Assembly: GCA_011947345.1 (NCBI GenBank)
Contig: JAAVTG010000551.1
Span: 62,001-126,000, forward strand
Origin: Phytophthora quininea
Lineage: Eukaryota; Oomycota; Peronosporomycetes; Peronosporales; Peronosporaceae
Length of the DNA: 64,000 nt
Direction: 5' to 3'
A model generated the notes under the pieces. That model searched no databases, had not been told where the DNA came from, and saw nothing but the letters and a program-made list of their open reading frames with translations. Below are positions 23,133 through 31,174 of the stretch, piece after piece. Made by a program: the position numbers and the translations under genes. The stretch's first letter is position 1, and each line of letters opens with the position of its first letter.

Positions 23133-23634
23133 CCTCGTGCAGCGCTCGCTGGAACAGCCCCACCAGCTTGCGCTCGGCTTCGGAAAGGGGTGTGGCGCTT
23201 GTGATGCGCTCCCAAACAGCGTCACTTGGTCGCGGTACGCTGTACCCGCGACAACTTGGACATCCGATGCGATAATGAGCGAAGCAGCAGTCGCGGTCGG
23301 CATCCCATGACAACTCGCAAATCTGGACCGCCAAGGCCCCCACGGAGAAGCGCGAGTGCTGCTCCTCGCGCTGCAGGAGTTTCTGCTGGAACGCCGCTGG
23401 CCCCTCCGTGTTCCAGCGGTTGACGAACGCCGTCCAGGACCGATCCATCGACTGCGCGGTGACGCTGCCGATCGCAGCGTCGGGTTTGCTTCGCGTGGCG
23501 CGCCAGCGGCTAAACAGCGCACGCATTTCGCTGTCACTGAGGGCGTTGTCGAAGCCACTGCAGTCCGTGAAGGCCCAACTCTCCAGGACCTCCTCGTACG
23601 TCACGAGCTCGGCGTCCACGGTGTCTCTGTCCAT
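22729..23634 (-). CDS. Antisense ORF of gypsy element 1, 301 aa
   Basis: A complete ATG-to-stop frame on the strand opposite to pol. The N-terminal part, which lies beyond the pol stop and so is not constrained by it, reads MDRDTVDAELVTYEEVLESW, then RALFSRWRATRS and a Cys/His cluster CCFAHYRIGCPSC that could bind metal. A Pro/Arg-rich middle follows. The C-terminal 30 residues form a heptad coiled coil (ARRLERLESCVEQLERENRAL). The 500-bp unshared section being open and start-proximal argues that the ORF is real. I know of no assigned function; DNA- or Gag-binding by the Cys cluster plus dimerisation is speculation. Confidence 0.6.
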   Translation of the reverse strand: MDRDTVDAELVTYEEVLESWAFTDCSGFDNALSDSEMRALFSRWRATRSKPDAAIGSVTAQSMDRSWTAFVNRWNTEGPAAFQQKLLQREEQHSRFSVGALAVQICELSWDADRDCCFAHYRIGCPSCRGYSVPRPSDAVWERITSATPLSEAERKLVGLFQRALHEARRGEESRPVEGLPRTPPRSPERPLAAPPAAPSCRPAVQSTGPDTGGSSGYPRRSDERCDYRWSRRDQGWLPQCDESYHRDQQAEPGRREGTEREWAMARRLERLESCVEQLERENRALRQMLWVPRHAAPDYR

Positions 23635-23729
23635 GTTCGTACTGCTGCTGTCGCGGGTGGCTCTTTCGATTGTGAAGAGCTCACCAAGCTGTTTGGGATC
23701 ATCGCAGCTTCAACCTTACGTAGGGGTGG

Positions 23730-23876
23730 TGTGACGGGGTACCGTCACACGGTCGCCGTGCGCCACGGCGACCAATTAGATTAGCTCTTAGTTTTGTTGG
23801 CTCACGGCGCCCGAAGTCGGGCGCCACACAGATGAACAGCCAGAGTTAAATTCCCCACAAGCACCGCCCCGTTACA
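23730..23876 (+). repeat. 3' LTR of element 1
   Basis: 147 bp, same ends as the 5' LTR. The preceding purine-rich AGGGGTGG is the probable polypurine tract. Followed directly by the GAAAC target duplication. Confidence 0.9.
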
Positions 23877-25692
23877 GAAACCAAATGACTTGAAGACCGT
23901 TGATGCATGGAGACTGCGGCTCTTCCTGGCGAAGAAGGGCGAGGCGTGGCTGAATAGGGTCGAGGCGGCGGCTGTGACGATGAACGGGACAGACGATCCC
24001 ATACTTGATGATCATGGAAACACTCACCGCTTTGTGGCGATGGACCCCTTGCTGTGGATCAACAATGACAAATATTTTAAAGCGAACTTTCAACCGCGTG
24101 AGGGCCAAATCAACGTGCCCCAGACACGAACATGCCACCCCTGAAATGGGCTAAACTTTCGGAGAAAATCCCAGAGAAAATGGTGACTATTGAAGGTCCG
24201 GTCCTAGTGGGGTCCTTTGCGATCCCAATGGAATCGATTAAGGCTTATCGGCACCTGAAGAATGCGTTTTTGACTAGTGGTCCACCCCGCCCACTGTGTT
24301 TCCTCTGTGGGCCTCGTCAATTTGGAAAATCGACGATTGGATATCGCCTTTGGAATTTTTGCTTGGAGCAGACGATTCTGTCTTCGTCATATATTGCTCA
24401 TTAGTTCCATCAGCAGTCAAGTCAGAGGAAGCATTTTGGCTTGCCCTCGGCAGAAACATTGGAGAAGAAACACGATCGTCACGAGAGCTCACATTTATGT
24501 TTTCGCGCCGTGGCGGAGGTGGGAAATGTTTGTGGTTAGTGATCGATGATTTGGATGTCATGTTAAAGAACGAAAACCTGACCAGCAATTTCCTCGACTG
24601 TTAACGTGCGTGGCAAAGTAATTGCTGCTTCCTAGGGTTTCCTGGAATTGGAAGTCGTGATTTGGTGAGCGTGAACCTGAAGGTTAAACCAAATGACCGT
24701 GTCAGTCCTTTCAATTTGGCTGATGTGGTTCAAGTCGAGCCATTTTCTCCGGAACAAATGAGTGCCTTTTTCGAGCTGATTAAGAAGCCGCATCCGTTTT
24801 GCAATTCGACACGCGAAGCTATCAAGGACTACGATAACGGTGCCCCCGGCGTCTTTGGTTCATTGATCCGATTCTCCATCGACTCTGACGTGTGCAATCT
24901 AGAACGACGTGAATGGGAGGGCTGGCTCACGATTGAAAACTTCCGTACTGACGTCGATACCTTCAATTGGCGATTGCGGAAACATTTGCAGGGTATGAAC
25001 GCGTCGGCGTGGAAGCTGCTCGGGTCTTTGCTCAAGGGTAATATCAGTGAATCAAACGCAGACTTACACACAAAAGATGCCGATACGTTGTTGCGATTGG
25101 GGGTGGTCGTTGCCAGTACACGTGATGGTAAGTTGGAGTTTTCGTCGCCGATGACGCATCGTTTTTGTCTAGAAGCTCTTCGTGTCCGTGAAATCCGGGC
25201 TGGAGCAGACGCCAAAGACCCATTCGAGTTGCTCGTCGTGCACTCCGGTTTATGAATCAAAAAGTGGTTCAAAATGTCTATGCAAAGAACAAGGAATCTC
25301 TCTGTGAAGCTGTGTTCCGTTTTGAACTACACGCATCGATGCGTTTTTTTAAAGCTAATGATAAGTCCGACAAGAAGAAAATTGTCCCGGAAGTCCGAAA
25401 GCTCTATGATAAGAAATAAAGAAGCCTGGACATCATCATCTGCAATGGTGTAAAATATGGCTACGAGCTCAAGGCGAACTTAATGAATGAAGTACTCCAT
25501 GTCGACACGATGGTCATGGTGAATTTAGTTCATATTGCAGCAGCCAGTCTTCGCTATGGAGCAGTATCCCGAGGTAGATTGTTCACATTTTTTACCGATC
25601 AAAGTGACGAGTATACTGTCCACTACAAAGGGAAAGCCAGAGATACAGAGACTCGCACTCTGCTTATTCTCCGGAACAAGATTATACTTTGA
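23877..25692 (+). pseudogene. CRN effector 3' part: LFLAK end, P-loop NTPase, nuclease-like domain
   Basis: Picks up the CRN interrupted at 17286. Order: LFLAKKGEAWL motif (about 23920), a region ending REGQINV (position of the HVLVxxP hinge), a P-loop NTPase with CGPRQFGKSTIG (about 24308) and a hydrophobic Walker B strand LWLVIDDLD (about 24530), a helical region (VEPFSPEQMSAFFELI), then a C-terminal PD-(D/E)xK-like module (LDIIICNGVKYGYELKAN, about 25425). Frame changes at about 24140, 24390, 24640 and 25255, plus an in-frame TAA at 25419-25421 just before the nuclease strand, make it non-functional as written. NTPase-nuclease architecture is known for CRN proteins; individual residues here are assigned by pattern only. 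Confidence 0.7.
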
Positions 25693-26309
25693 ATGCAATG
25701 GAAACATGTATCGAACCATGAACTAATCGAGGATGAGAAGCAGGAAGCTGGATAACCTGTTGGAAGTGGCATGAGGCGAAGGATGAAAAGAAAAGAGATT
25801 GACAAGACAAGACCTCCGATTTTGCGCGGTGTGGTGATACCGGTCCTGTTTTTTTATTCAAATGAACGAACGTTTGGGATCTTCCACTTCAATTAGAATA
25901 TTTCACACCGTGGGGGCTTCAGTAGGCACTCGACTGCAAGTTTTCACGCTTTCATGCACATGCCGACGAGCTTCGGCAGCATCGGGTTCGTCTTGGAAAC
26001 GCGCTCCTTGAGAGTTGGATCGACCACTGCATACATCAGCGACGAAAGTGTCCACATTATGGCGGCGATGGCGACGAGCTTCTGGGTAACATTACGTAGC
26101 GTTCAATTGCATCCAACTTTCCAGGATCGCTTACCAGTCGAACTTGGGAAGAATCAAGCATTCAGACCATGTTTCTCAGTGTCAATGATGTATCGTTGTC
26201 GACAGAAGGTGAGCTGGTTTTCTTGAAACTTAGTCCGGGTCAAACCGTGATGACTGATAATCTTGTACTGACCATGGGTTTGTAATGCCATCCCCCACAG
26301 ATTGTTTTA
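25693..26309. other. Mostly non-coding; possible terminal exon at 26125-26285 (+)
   Basis: After TTTCCAG at 26118-26124 a plus frame reads SLTSRTWEESSIQTMFLSV, then ELVFLKLSPGQTVMTDN, to TAA 26283-26285. It has a 3' splice signal and protein-like sequence but no identifiable partner exon. A minus frame at 25950-26080 (MWTLSSLMYAVVDPTLKE) also looks protein-like; at most one of the two is real. Confidence 0.3.
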
Positions 26310-28487
26310 CTATCTTTTTCGTAGTCGTTGCAACCTCCTTGGCCCGCTGCCTTTGGACCAAATGATCCGACATGCCGTCCGTGTAAGGTGCAAAAGTGTT
26401 GAGTACTGCGACTGCGTTAAATCACGCGGACAAATGTCGATGCAGGACAATGTTCCCACCACGGAGTAGCCGTCCTGACTGAAGATGGGGAATCCGACGT
26501 AGAACTGGACGCCATGGTCCACGACCATAGGCAAGTTGGACAAGCGTGGATCGGATTCAGGATGCTGCACCAGCATTGGCCTGTCGCCCATGATCAAGTA
26601 CTGACAGATCGTGTGTTCACGTGGAATCTCAGCGCCTTTGAACATTTGCCAATCAGTAGCAAGGACGTACTGATGAGCACTTCCAACGATCGAGAGAAGT
26701 GACGCCATACAAGACATTTCACATGTAGCTAACTCGCAGATGAAATTGAGTTCGTCAGCTCCTCGTGCAGCCAGGAAATTGATTCGAGCGATAGATTCGA
26801 GTCGATGGGCCTCGTTGGGAGGAATTGGACCGCGACGGACTGAAGTGTCAATGGGGTAGGTTCGTGTCACGATGTTGGAAAGCACACAAGCAGACGGTGG
26901 CAACGCTTCTCTGGTGAACTGAGTCCTCAGTGTTTGCAGAGCTGAAGTGACCTCCGGTTCAGACTCAATCTTGGAGCTTCCGGCAGCTTCACTGTCGCTG
27001 GTGTATGCCATTACGCGATCGATTCCTTCGTCAAGAGTGCCGATGAGCTGCTGAGTCACATTTATTGCCACTTGAGCTCTGACATCCAAGTCTTCGGCCG
27101 AATCAGGGATGCTGTGTCTGCCAAGAACCTCTTCCAGATATGAGATCACGGCTTGGCCAGGTTCAGGAGCATCATCAGGGTCCGGAAGCACTTGAGCCGG
27201 GCAGAAGAAGACTTCTCTGGCAGGCAATGACGTATGACTCGAAGTACTTAAGTTGCTGCAGCTCACACGACTAGAAATCGAAGCTGCAGAGGCGCAATTC
27301 CGAATGCCGTCCAGACAGTGAGGGCAAACAAGTATGGCGATGTCTCGTCCATTTGCCTCCAGCGGCTGCCGAATCCCGCACCGTGAACACACCAGGTTTG
27401 CACACAAGTAGCACGGCGTTTTCTTAACTGTCATCAGTATCCGATGGAATTTCCGCGAGCAGTTCACGCATCTAGGAGTGGACGTCTTCGTCGTTAGCCT
27501 TTCGGTGCATCGAGAGTTGATTGGACTTTGTCGGTAGCGGGCAATGATTTCAGGTAACTTCAAGACTCCACGGGCAAGTTTGAGCATTCGTCGATGGATG
27601 ACACTGGGGGTATCGTCGACTGGGCAGTGGCCATAGAATACAACCGCCACTGCAGCCGGCTGGCGATCAGGGATCACATCCACGGAGAAACCAATAGACA
27701 TTCCGATTAAATCATGAACACGCTTGCTGGAACGTCGGAAACGCAGCCAATGTCTGCGTCGGACACGTTCAATCGGCGGTCGAACGACTGGTGGCAATGA
27801 CGCTGGTCGCAATGATCGCTGCGATAATGTAAATCCATTTCGTGAACTGTCAGACGTCACGGTCGGTGCGAACTCTTCAAGGAAACACCAGTATTCATCG
27901 TGGCCAAACACGTTGAATCGTGAGCGAGCGAATGAAATGGTCTTCACACAGCGGTACGGTGCCAGAGGTTCATTTGTTGCTAGATTGAAAGTGTGAATGA
28001 TGGAGCCGTGTTGGAACGACTGTCCGTGAATATTTGACATAGAAGTATTGAAGCTGTCTTCGTCGGGGCAGCGGAGCACCGCTGCCGCTTCAGCGAGAGT
28101 GCACTGAAGTGCACCCGTGGCTAGCACCTCGGTTGATCTCGGTATGCCTGGAGTGATGACTTGGCGTGTAAAGATGCGGAAACCTTGATGGTTGTCACGA
28201 CGACCGGTTCGTGGATCCCATTGCTCCAACGATACATGTCGGAGCTCGTCGAAATCGACCTCAGGAGCAGCGACAACTTGTGTTCTTGCCCACAGCAGAT
28301 CATCGAACTCGTGGCGATGATCCAAAGCGTGTCGAGATCGTTCATGCGAGTTGCTGGTCCTGGAGTTGGCCACACCTCGGTCATCACTGCGAACACGACG
28401 CGGGAATTGGAGGGTGTTTGATGCCGATCGAATGGAGAATCCTTGTGGACTCTCACTCTCGCGTGGAGTGCACTGCGGTAACGACAT
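26310..28487 (-). CDS. START-FYVE-GAF protein, 725 aa, intact
   Basis: A single open frame from ATG 28487. Residues about 90-320 resemble oomycete START-like lipid-binding domains (TRQVITPGIPRSTEVLATG, SIIHTFNLATNEPLAPYRCV, HDEYWCFLEEF). Residues 340-392 form a FYVE-related zinc module with paired cysteines: CVNC, CYLC, CSRC and CPHC. Residues about 565-712 look like a GAF domain (INFLAARGADELNFICELA, YVGFPIFSQDGYSVVGTLSC). START binds lipid or sterol, FYVE-type fingers bind PI3P membranes and GAF binds small ligands, so a lipid-sensing endomembrane protein is inferred. Start choice is supported by an initiator-like sequence four bases upstream and by an identical start in the duplicated copy at 58159. 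Confidence 0.85.
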   Translation of the reverse strand: MSLPQCTPRESESPQGFSIRSASNTLQFPRRVRSDDRGVANSRTSNSHERSRHALDHRHEFDDLLWARTQVVAAPEVDFDELRHVSLEQWDPRTGRRDNHQGFRIFTRQVITPGIPRSTEVLATGALQCTLAEAAAVLRCPDEDSFNTSMSNIHGQSFQHGSIIHTFNLATNEPLAPYRCVKTISFARSRFNVFGHDEYWCFLEEFAPTVTSDSSRNGFTLSQRSLRPASLPPVVRPPIERVRRRHWLRFRRSSKRVHDLIGMSIGFSVDVIPDRQPAAVAVVFYGHCPVDDTPSVIHRRMLKLARGVLKLPEIIARYRQSPINSRCTERLTTKTSTPRCVNCSRKFHRILMTVKKTPCYLCANLVCSRCGIRQPLEANGRDIAILVCPHCLDGIRNCASAASISSRVSCSNLSTSSHTSLPAREVFFCPAQVLPDPDDAPEPGQAVISYLEEVLGRHSIPDSAEDLDVRAQVAINVTQQLIGTLDEGIDRVMAYTSDSEAAGSSKIESEPEVTSALQTLRTQFTREALPPSACVLSNIVTRTYPIDTSVRRGPIPPNEAHRLESIARINFLAARGADELNFICELATCEMSCMASLLSIVGSAHQYVLATDWQMFKGAEIPREHTICQYLIMGDRPMLVQHPESDPRLSNLPMVVDHGVQFYVGFPIFSQDGYSVVGTLSCIDICPRDLTQSQYSTLLHLTRTACRIIWSKGSGPRRLQRLRKR

Positions 28488-28490
28488 GCC

Positions 28491-28502
28491 GTTGGAATGG
28501 GA
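28491..28502 (-). promoter_or_regulatory. Inr-like element upstream of START-FYVE-GAF gene
   Basis: TCCCATTCCAAC on the minus strand ends 4 bases before ATG 28487. The C-CATT core matches the oomycete initiator pattern and is conserved in the duplicated copy next to 58159. Confidence 0.35.
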
Positions 28503-28850
28503 CCGATGGCTCTGGCCTCAAGCGTGGTGTCTGGAGCGCAAATCGAAGAATGCGACGCCCGGGTCTCTCGAGAGATTGAAGATGTTTCACGTGCTGACTG
28601 GGGGTCATCTTTTGACTGTCGCGAAGCCACCTGCGTCCTGCGGCCTGCTCTTTCCCGGCTTGTTGTCAGTTGCACTTGCACGGAGAGGTAGTGCGACGCG
28701 AGCCGAACAAGAACATAACAGTCGAAGAGTGACTCGTGTTTCCTAGCCACGAGATGGCTGCGGGAAGAGGGAGAAGGAGCCCTCGAGAACTGAAAGCGCT
28801 GGAAAAGCACCGGCCTCCATGCGCTGAACGCCGCCGCTGACTAAGAAGCT

Positions 28851-29042
28851 GTGACAGCTGACGAACGCGCCAGCGTTGAAATATCATCCATGCTTTGGTT
28901 AGCTTCGACTGAGCACAAGGCTGCACTCCGAGTCGAAGTACTGGACTTGAACTCTCGGTGCGGTGCGAGCTACAAGGCGGTGGTGTCCTATCTTGATGCA
29001 GCAGCGCGCCGAGTACTGTGCCGTCAACCTGAAATGTCTTGA
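28851..29042 (+). other. 63-codon ORF conserved in both duplication copies
   Basis: MTADERASVEISSML...: the same 63-residue reading occurs at 58544-58735. The surrounding DNA is almost as well conserved, so protein-level selection cannot be claimed. No domain is recognised. Confidence 0.25.
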
Positions 29043-29482
29043 TGCTCGCGCAGCGAGATCGGGGGTGATCTCAAGACTAACTTGGCTTAGACACTAGAGA
29101 CTGCCACATGTTGACAAAGTGTCGTAGCAAGGGATGAACTGCGGTGGGAAGCTGGTCACGCTGGCCGTGATCTTGCCGTGTTGCTTCAGCGCAAACTTGC
29201 CACAGATCCCTATGGACTGTTGCACACGTGCATTACCAGTTGACTTGTCGTGCTTCCTGCCTCCCGCGCAACAGACCGAACGTGGCAACTAACACACTTA
29301 TTCGTCTTGGTCAAGGGAGAAATCAAGTCGAACCTCGCTTTGAAATGAAAACAAGTTGCCATCCCGTTGATGAGCTTACCCTCCAACAGCCAACCTTTAA
29401 CTTCACAGCATCAACCGCTTTCAGCTCTGCGGTATTAGACGATTGACCTACCTTTCTTTCTGGCTTCAACTTGAGAGTGGAG

Positions 29483-31060
29483 AAAACGTTTTTTCTTCAT
29501 AGATCTTATCCACTTTGACGTGAGCAGCGATCTGGGCTCGGTGATATCCACGGTCGGCAACAAGCTCGGCTCGCTGAACCAGGTCGGCTCGACGGTCGGC
29601 AGCAAATTGACTTCGTTGAACATGGAGACCAGTCTGGAGTCCTTGGAAGCCATGAGATCCAAGCTCTTGAGCTCGGCAGACGAGTTTTGGGACCCTCTGA
29701 CTGGGGAAACTCTGTACCAGGACGAAGAGCTGAGCGAGAGAGGGCTGTCTTTGCAGCTTTGAACGACGGCGAGGAGGAGCTTGGCTGGGATGGCGACTCT
29801 CCTAAGAAGACTGGTTCCCGGACGAAGTGTCTCTAGGAAAGAAGAGAAGGCGCCGGCTGGTACTTCAACTGCTGCAGCTAACCCACCGACATGCAGCGAT
29901 GGCGAGAGCTGAATCGAACTGGACGACCGGAAGGACTCGACGTCGTTGAAGGGATCCGCTTCGCCGAATGCTTCGGCTGGTCTGAAGGAGCCGACGAGCT
30001 CGTTGGTTTGATCTGAAATTGGACGAGGGAGATCAGGGGTCCGCAAAAAATGGATTGGGATTTTGTGATTGCCGATATTGTCAATCACAATACCTGATTG
30101 TGGCAAGATCGGCAATCACAATCACGGATTTCCCCCTCGGTCCTATCAGGTTTTACTGCTGTTAGAGCCGCAGAGGAAAATTGCTGGCCTCCTGGACGAA
30201 ATGACCGCGCTTGATGTCATCACTTGTAAACTCCAGCGCAACGACATGACTGTGGCCACTGTTCGCGACATTTTGACATTGTGCTAGACGACGACGATGG
30301 CATGGAGAAGTATCTTGCCCCAGATGCGGATATTGTCGAGTCTGGAGCGTTTGAAAGCGGGCGGGCTAAAATCCAAGCTGGTGTAGAGGTCTCCTTGTTG
30401 CGAAACGAGCGAAAGGCATTGCATCGTCTCACTACAACCTCACCGGATCCGGATCAATCACCAGCAGCTCCTGTTGAGACAGCTACAGCAATGTCAAAAC
30501 GGAAGCGCGCCGCTGATGCTCTGGATGAGAAGCTCAAGAAAGAATCACGCCGACGCAGGGAACCGCGGTCGAAGCTTATCGACGCAACCTGGATTCCCGC
30601 GACCTCCGTAGTTGCTGAGCGCTTTTTCTCGACCGTTAAAAGCACTGTCGGGTATTTGAGGAAGCGCCTGAGCCACGAAAACCTCGAGATGATCATGTAC
30701 TTGAAGCTGAACTGGGACTTAGTGACTCTTGCGGACGCGTCGAAGGCCATTGAGCGAGCCAAACACATTAGCGATGCAGTATTTGTGTAATAGATTGCAA
30801 TAACCAGCTAGGAGATTGAAGAGATTGCAATCATTGATTGTTCCAGATCGAAGCAGTCAATCAATAAAAACCTATATTGACGGACCCCTGGAGGAGATGA
30901 AGCAGCGCCTCAGCAGGAAGGCTTGCTGGACGGGGAGATGATGACGACGATATCGTCCCTAAAACTGCAGCACCACCTAATGCCGAGAAGGCAGAAGCTA
31001 CTCCAGCAACGCACGAGGATACCAGCAAGCGCAGAGAAGCCTATGGCCAGTGGGACTAAA
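29483..31060 (+). pseudogene. BSD-domain-like gene, 3' exons, split by hAT relic
   Basis: A plausible 3' splice site (TTCATAG, 29476-29482) opens a frame reading LIHFDVSSDLGSVISTVGNK, then SADEFWDPLTGETLYQDEEL. It continues after a frame change with AVFAALNDGEEELGWDGD. An in-frame TAG (about 29836) and further changes follow, then an acidic, Ser-rich tail. The tail is cut at 30033 by the hAT relic and resumes at 30891 (MKQRLS..., ending EAYGQWD, TAA 31058-31060). The FWDPLTG segment and low-complexity acidic tail resemble BSD-domain proteins, but I rate this family call as moderate. Upstream exons are absent: the segmental duplication ends immediately before. Confidence 0.45.
30034..30890 (+). 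mobile_element. hAT-family transposon relic with transposase C-terminus
   Basis: Ends are CAGGGGTCCG and CGGACCCCTG, a 10-bp terminal inverted repeat. Flanks are GAGGGAGAT (30025-30033) and GAGGAGAT (30891-30898), an 8-bp hAT-type target duplication differing by one G. Inside, a frame ending at 30790 carries the hAT C-terminal dimerisation motif: WIPATSVVAERFFSTVKS and RKRLSHENLEMIMYLKLNWD. The catalytic core is missing, so the element is a non-autonomous deletion derivative of 857 bp. Confidence 0.8.
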
Positions 31061-31174
31061 TGCAGACTTCAGTTCCCAATCTAAGTGGTTGCCGTTTGCT
31101 GTCGCTCGTGCCACTCCATTTCATTACAAAATTTGAGGTTGCTTCATTCGAGGAAACGCACTCACTGGTGAAAG

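Larger units (their letters stand above)
17287..23876 (+). mobile_element. Complete Ty3/gypsy LTR retrotransposon (element 1, chromodomain type)
   Basis: LTRs of 148 and 147 bp bound the element; they begin TGTGACGGGG and end CCCCGTTACA, a near-perfect inverted terminal pair. A GAAAC target duplication lies at 17282-17286 and 23877-23881. Internal order is primer-binding site, Gag with zinc knuckle, aspartic protease, reverse transcriptase, RNase H, integrase and C-terminal chromodomain, which is the Ty3/gypsy order with a chromovirus-like ending. The LTRs differ only by one T (TT at 17390-17391, T at 23833), implying very recent insertion. An additional antisense ORF occupies the 3' region. 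The internal frames have several single-base breaks. Confidence 0.92.
28235..29430. repeat. Segmental duplication, copy A
   Basis: Matches 57948-59120 in the same orientation. It covers the first part of the START-FYVE-GAF gene, its upstream region and about 900 bp beyond. The core 28790-29060 is nearly identical; outer parts carry indels. Copy A stops matching just before the BSD-like gene, copy B just before the CRN stop codon. Confidence 0.8.

Noticed and set aside
17287..23876. Element 1 as a plant-pararetrovirus or retrovirus copy
   Set aside because: No envelope or movement protein; LTRs, target duplication and chromodomain fit an ordinary Ty3/gypsy element.
28121..28810. 229-codon minus frame overlapping the START-FYVE-GAF start
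   Set aside because: Different frame from the clear START gene; Ser/Arg-rich composition typical of a shadow.
29435..30115. 226-codon minus frame opposite the BSD-like gene
   Set aside because: It spans the hAT boundary at 30034 and mirrors the plus coding frame; not a plausible gene.
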